Below, in pieces: positions 60,882 to 64,000 of a stretch of DNA of 64,000 nt. Position 1 is the stretch's first letter, and every line of letters starts with the position of its first letter. A program made the position numbers and the translations under genes. Below the pieces are notes generated by a model. That model had not been told where the DNA came from, ran no database searches, and worked only from the letters and a program-made list of their open reading frames with translations. Origin of the DNA: JAVBKU01 sp031553875 (GTDB lineage: Bacteria > Bacteroidota > Bacteroidia > Bacteroidales > Rikenellaceae); the NCBI GenBank assembly GCA_031553875.1, contig JAVBKU010000003.1, forward strand, positions 62,001 through 126,000, in the 5' to 3' direction.

Positions 60882-60922
60882 AATCAAAAAGCACGTCCCC
60901 CAAATAGATTCAGGGGACGTGC
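60882..60922 (-). terminator. Terminator of the mltF-like gene
   Basis: Minus-strand stem GCACGTCCCC / GGGGACGTGC followed by TTTTTGATT. Confidence 0.85.
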
Positions 60923-60966
60923 AAATATATACATAAATGTGTAATTGTACGCAACTCTCACGGCGA

Positions 60967-62319
60967 TTACCTCGCCACGGCGTTACAGTAGGTGCGGTAC
61001 TTGCTGATCACGTTATCCACGAAGGCGAGGGTCTCGCGGCCGCGGATCTTGCCGCACTTCACCACTTCGTCGTTCGCATACTCGGGACTCGACTTCTGGC
61101 AAAGGTAGAACGACACGTCCTCCCATGAATTGGGGTTGGAGCCATACTTCTCAGCCAGCCTGCGGGCGTCCATCACGTGGCCGATACCTGCGTTGTAGCA
61201 GGCCAGCACGATGCTGTAACGGTCTGTGTCGCTCGTTCCCTTGGGGAACTTGAGCGAGCTCTGTATCTTGTCCAGTATCTTGATACCCATCATCACGTTG
61301 TGCTCGGGGGTCATCAGGTCGACGTTGCCGTCGCCCATTCTGCGGGCAACCTCCGGCATGACCTGCATCAAGCCCTGCGCTCCTGCGCGGGATGTGATCC
61401 TGGCGTTGAAGCGCGATTCGTTGTAGGCTATGGCGGAGATGAACCTCCAGTCGTGGCCCGACTCTTCGCTCACGCGCTTGATTATCTTGTCATAAACGGA
61501 GATACCCCCGATGCGCGACCATTCACCCCTCACGTACTGCCTCACGATGCCCTTATCGAAGTACATGTAGTTGAGCATGGCGTATTCCTTGCTGCCACGG
61601 TACTTAGTGAGCCAGTCCCTGAAGTCGTCCTCAAGGGCGTAGTCGCCCTCTCTGACCACGATGCTCAGACCCACCTGCTCGTCGAACGAGAGCACCTGCT
61701 CCACGCCACGCGTCATGGCACAACCGAGCTGAGATTCGCTCATCTCGCAGATGGCGAAATCGTAGTCGCCCGCACCCAGGGCCTCGATAAGTTCGAAACT
61801 GTTGCGCGAAGAGATGTAGATGTCAGTGGAGTTGAGGGAGTCGAGCAGCTTATGGTAGGTCTGCGTACCCTTGAATGATGAAGAGATCAGCAGGCTTGCC
61901 CCGTCCAGCACCTGGATGACATCGGCTCCGGCAGCCTTGCGTTTCGCTCCCTTCTTGGAGAGCAGCACGTAGGATGTGTTACACACGGGCACTGATTGCC
62001 CGCCCCTGATCTGGTCGGTGTGGGAGTCGAGGGTGGCCACCATGTCCACCTCCCCGCCGCGTATCATCCTTGAACAGGCGCGCGGGTCGGACTCGCCGAC
62101 TATCTTTAATTCGACGCCGAGGTTGTCGGCGTAGGCCTTCAGTATGTCATACTGGTAGCCGAAGTTTTCTCCTCCGAGGACGAAGTAGCCGGGCATCTCG
62201 ATGTCCATGGCTACGACAAGTTCCCCTTTTTCTGTTACTGATGTGGTTTGTTTCTGTGTACAGGCGGCGAAAAGCATGGCTGTCGCCGCTAAAGTTACAT
62301 AGATAAAACGGTTGAACAT
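60967..62319 (-). CDS. mltF: Membrane-bound lytic murein transglycosylase, MltF-like lipoprotein
   Basis: 450 residues. Lipoprotein signal (LAATAMLFAAC), an N-terminal solute-binding-protein-like domain (about 30-270, LVVAMDIEMPGYFVLGG), and a C-terminal SLT lysozyme domain with catalytic Glu in IAYNESRFNARIT, GAQGLMQVMP and LACYNAGIGHV. Cleaves peptidoglycan glycan strands to 1,6-anhydro products. Follows the porin gene by 38 nt and may share its transcript. Confidence 0.92.
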   Translation of the reverse strand: MFNRFIYVTLAATAMLFAACTQKQTTSVTEKGELVVAMDIEMPGYFVLGGENFGYQYDILKAYADNLGVELKIVGESDPRACSRMIRGGEVDMVATLDSHTDQIRGGQSVPVCNTSYVLLSKKGAKRKAAGADVIQVLDGASLLISSSFKGTQTYHKLLDSLNSTDIYISSRNSFELIEALGAGDYDFAICEMSESQLGCAMTRGVEQVLSFDEQVGLSIVVREGDYALEDDFRDWLTKYRGSKEYAMLNYMYFDKGIVRQYVRGEWSRIGGISVYDKIIKRVSEESGHDWRFISAIAYNESRFNARITSRAGAQGLMQVMPEVARRMGDGNVDLMTPEHNVMMGIKILDKIQSSLKFPKGTSDTDRYSIVLACYNAGIGHVMDARRLAEKYGSNPNSWEDVSFYLCQKSSPEYANDEVVKCGKIRGRETLAFVDNVISKYRTYCNAVAR

Positions 62320-62357
62320 AAAAGTTTGCTTTCAGGACCGTCGCTGTTGGCTGCAAT

Positions 62358-64000
62358 TTAGTCGTAGAATCCCCAGGAGAAACCGAATTTGAGCATCCTC
62401 TTGTTGAGAGGATAGTGCAGTACGGTGAAGTAATCACGACTGCCGAACAAATCTTCATTCCAATGTTGTAGCTTTACCAGTATCCTCATCCTCTTCCACT
62501 TGGCCGTCACGAAAGCGTCTAACACGGGGTAGTTCCCCAGTTGCTTCTCCCGTTGGTTGTAGAACTTCGATATTGCGGGATTGTAGCCGAAGGCGTAGTA
62601 GCTGGTATTATACCTGCCGTCCAAGCCGATCTGCATCCTCAATACGTTTCTTACAACATTAAATTCGACAAAGTAGGAGAGGTATGCCGACACAAGCGGT
62701 ACCGGTACAACCTCCTGGACCGAACTCCATTGCAGCAGGGCCCTGTTATTCAAATGGACAATACCCATGGTAAAGTCCTTGCGAAGATACACTCCCGACA
62801 AGCTTACCGTTCCGCCATATTGCGCCGGTACGCCCTCTGCGTTATAATAGATCTTGTTTGTCATAACGCTTTGGCTGCCCGAGAGCTCAAGACCCCAGTG
62901 GGGGACTGTGAGAGACACGGACAGTCGGGTTTCATTCTCCTTGGAAAAGGAGTTATTCCACACATAGTGGTTAGAGAAATAATGCTCGCTCCAGTAGTCG
63001 GGCGTCCGGTTGTCGAACGAAAAACTACCTTTGAGAGACATGGGTCGTCCTTTGGAATAGGCGCTTAACATGAGGTTTCCCTCGATTGCCATATCCTGCT
63101 CCTTGTATCCAAACGGGTTGTAAGTGATTTTAGCATCCCATCTCAGATATTTTTTCAACCTGCCTTCTACGGAGCCATAGATGCAGTAGCTTGTTTTATT
63201 GTCCCCGTCGTTGTTGCCGGAGAGGTATTGGTCGGGCGAAAATTGATAGTAATGGTGGTTGTCCATCCCAACGCCGGCGTTGACGACACCAACCACGGAG
63301 TTTCTGTCCCAGGGCTGCAGCTGGATGAATACCCTGTTGGACAACAGCCCCTCGAAAATGGAGTCGTAGGTCTGTGTGGGGTTGATATACCAGTTCTCGT
63401 AGTAGTCGGGGGTGGCCATTCCCGCTTTGGTGTCCGTGTAGTTCTTGAAAAAGCGGTGATACTGCACCGAATGACCAAGGTATATACTCGACTGGTCAGC
63501 TATCGAGAAGTCCTCCTCGGTAAGCTTTCGCAGCGGGAAACCGTACGACTGCACGAGGAAGTATGAGTTGTTTTTCATCACGTTGCGGGCGTCGGTCAGG
63601 TTCACCGGGATATTCTGAGGTATGTCGTATACCGTGTCGGTGATATCCGAGTCACGCACCAGACCGCCGTTCTCGCGCATATTGGCGCAGTTGTATATGT
63701 AGCCCGCGTGGATGCTGTATTTCTTGCCTGTGTGGGAGAAGGCCACCGAGAGGTTCTTTTCCCTGGCTTTCTGGTCGGCGTAGTATCCCTTCGTGCCGCG
63801 GCTTTTGTAGTCGACGTTGAAACCGGTCGAGGGCGATATGTTCTGCGCGTGGGAGCCGTAGAAGCCTTCCTCCTCATTCTGTTTCTTGCCCGATATGAAG
63901 TAGGAGAGGCGGGTGAGCGGACGCTTCACGTTGTAGAAATCGGCCGTTTCGGGGGTCACGATATAGGCGTCGATGCTCTCAGCGAACGAAAAATTGCGAT
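62358..64000 (-). CDS. Putative porin (Porin_10-like), 5' end beyond the window
   Basis: C-terminal 547 or so residues; the reading frame is open to the window edge (SIDAYIVTPETADFYNV precedes the first internal GTG), so the gene starts outside. YIVTPE..DFYNVKRPLTRLSY is the landmark of Bacteroidota putative porins. The rest alternates short amphipathic strands (HSVQYHRFFKNYTD, GLELSGSQSVM, RILVKLQHWNEDLFG) and ends with FGFSWGFYD, an outer-membrane beta-barrel C-terminus with aromatic residues. Probably forms a barrel in the outer membrane. Confidence 0.82.
   Translation of the reverse strand, partial: RNFSFAESIDAYIVTPETADFYNVKRPLTRLSYFISGKKQNEEEGFYGSHAQNISPSTGFNVDYKSRGTKGYYADQKAREKNLSVAFSHTGKKYSIHAGYIYNCANMRENGGLVRDSDITDTVYDIPQNIPVNLTDARNVMKNNSYFLVQSYGFPLRKLTEEDFSIADQSSIYLGHSVQYHRFFKNYTDTKAGMATPDYYENWYINPTQTYDSIFEGLLSNRVFIQLQPWDRNSVVGVVNAGVGMDNHHYYQFSPDQYLSGNNDGDNKTSYCIYGSVEGRLKKYLRWDAKITYNPFGYKEQDMAIEGNLMLSAYSKGRPMSLKGSFSFDNRTPDYWSEHYFSNHYVWNNSFSKENETRLSVSLTVPHWGLELSGSQSVMTNKIYYNAEGVPAQYGGTVSLSGVYLRKDFTMGIVHLNNRALLQWSSVQEVVPVPLVSAYLSYFVEFNVVRNVLRMQIGLDGRYNTSYYAFGYNPAISKFYNQREKQLGNYPVLDAFVTAKWKRMRILVKLQHWNEDLFGSRDYFTVLHYPLNKRMLKFGFSWGFYD

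Overview
The window is chromosomal DNA from a member of the Bacteroidota, most likely order Bacteroidales (an Alistipes/Rikenellaceae-like organism is my guess, not proven). The evidence is the repeated Bacteroidota promoter signature (TTTG, 19-21 nt, TAnnTTTG), the lack of Shine-Dalgarno sites, the ATP synthase gene order D-C-x-B-E-F-H-A-G, a Porin_10-type putative porin, and lineage-typical families (DUF4924, DUF4886, DUF3108, a large IspG, PBP1-LysM). No prophage, insertion sequence, CRISPR array or plasmid gene was seen. The region is mostly housekeeping, with a few accessory units and a notable set of short dispersed intergenic repeats.

Layout. 1-4.3 kb: tRNA-Arg, the yceD-rpmF-plsX-fabH fatty-acid/phospholipid operon and aroC. 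4.3-7.4 kb: a repeat-containing spacer, tadA, aspS and tRNA-Val. 7.6-12.6 kb: a small Xre regulator/membrane-protein pair, an unrecognised lipoprotein, and a membrane protein/winged-helix/CreD unit. 12.6-20 kb: the complete F1Fo ATP synthase operon, read leftward. 20.3-24.7 kb: a HAD phosphatase, a beta-propeller lipoprotein and a three-gene cassette resembling gtrABC (GtrA flippase, GT2 transferase, polytopic GT-C-like protein). 25-31 kb: a LysM/receptor protein, an ExoX-like exonuclease, dnaN, an SGNH hydrolase and a nucleoside phosphorylase. 31.3-45.7 kb: glmM, DUF4924, hslR-pth-rplY, a U32 hydroxylase, an rRNA methyltransferase, transketolase, a PH-domain protein, a DHH phosphoesterase, a thioesterase, htpG and RNase P RNA. 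45.8-53.7 kb: rmuC, then one compact leftward run rel-mqnB-mqnD-bioF-bioG-bioC joining alarmone, futalosine-type menaquinone and biotin genes. 54-64 kb: a coiled-coil membrane protein, a DUF3108 protein, recG, a secreted TIM-barrel protein, ispG, an MltF-like lytic transglycosylase and a putative porin cut by the window end.

Points of most interest: two (perhaps three) families of intergenic palindromic repeats. Each GC-rich body is accompanied by a separate stem-loop whose sequence differs between copies while its pairing is kept; one copy has perfect 20-bp terminal inverted repeats. Also of note are a Rel protein with a broken hydrolase motif, a BioF with an insertion of about 65 residues, the gtr-like cassette, and an ATP synthase epsilon subunit without its C-terminal helical domain. 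Several starts were set from promoter positions (yceD, aspS, the U32 gene), and many long antisense ORFs were discarded as shadows.
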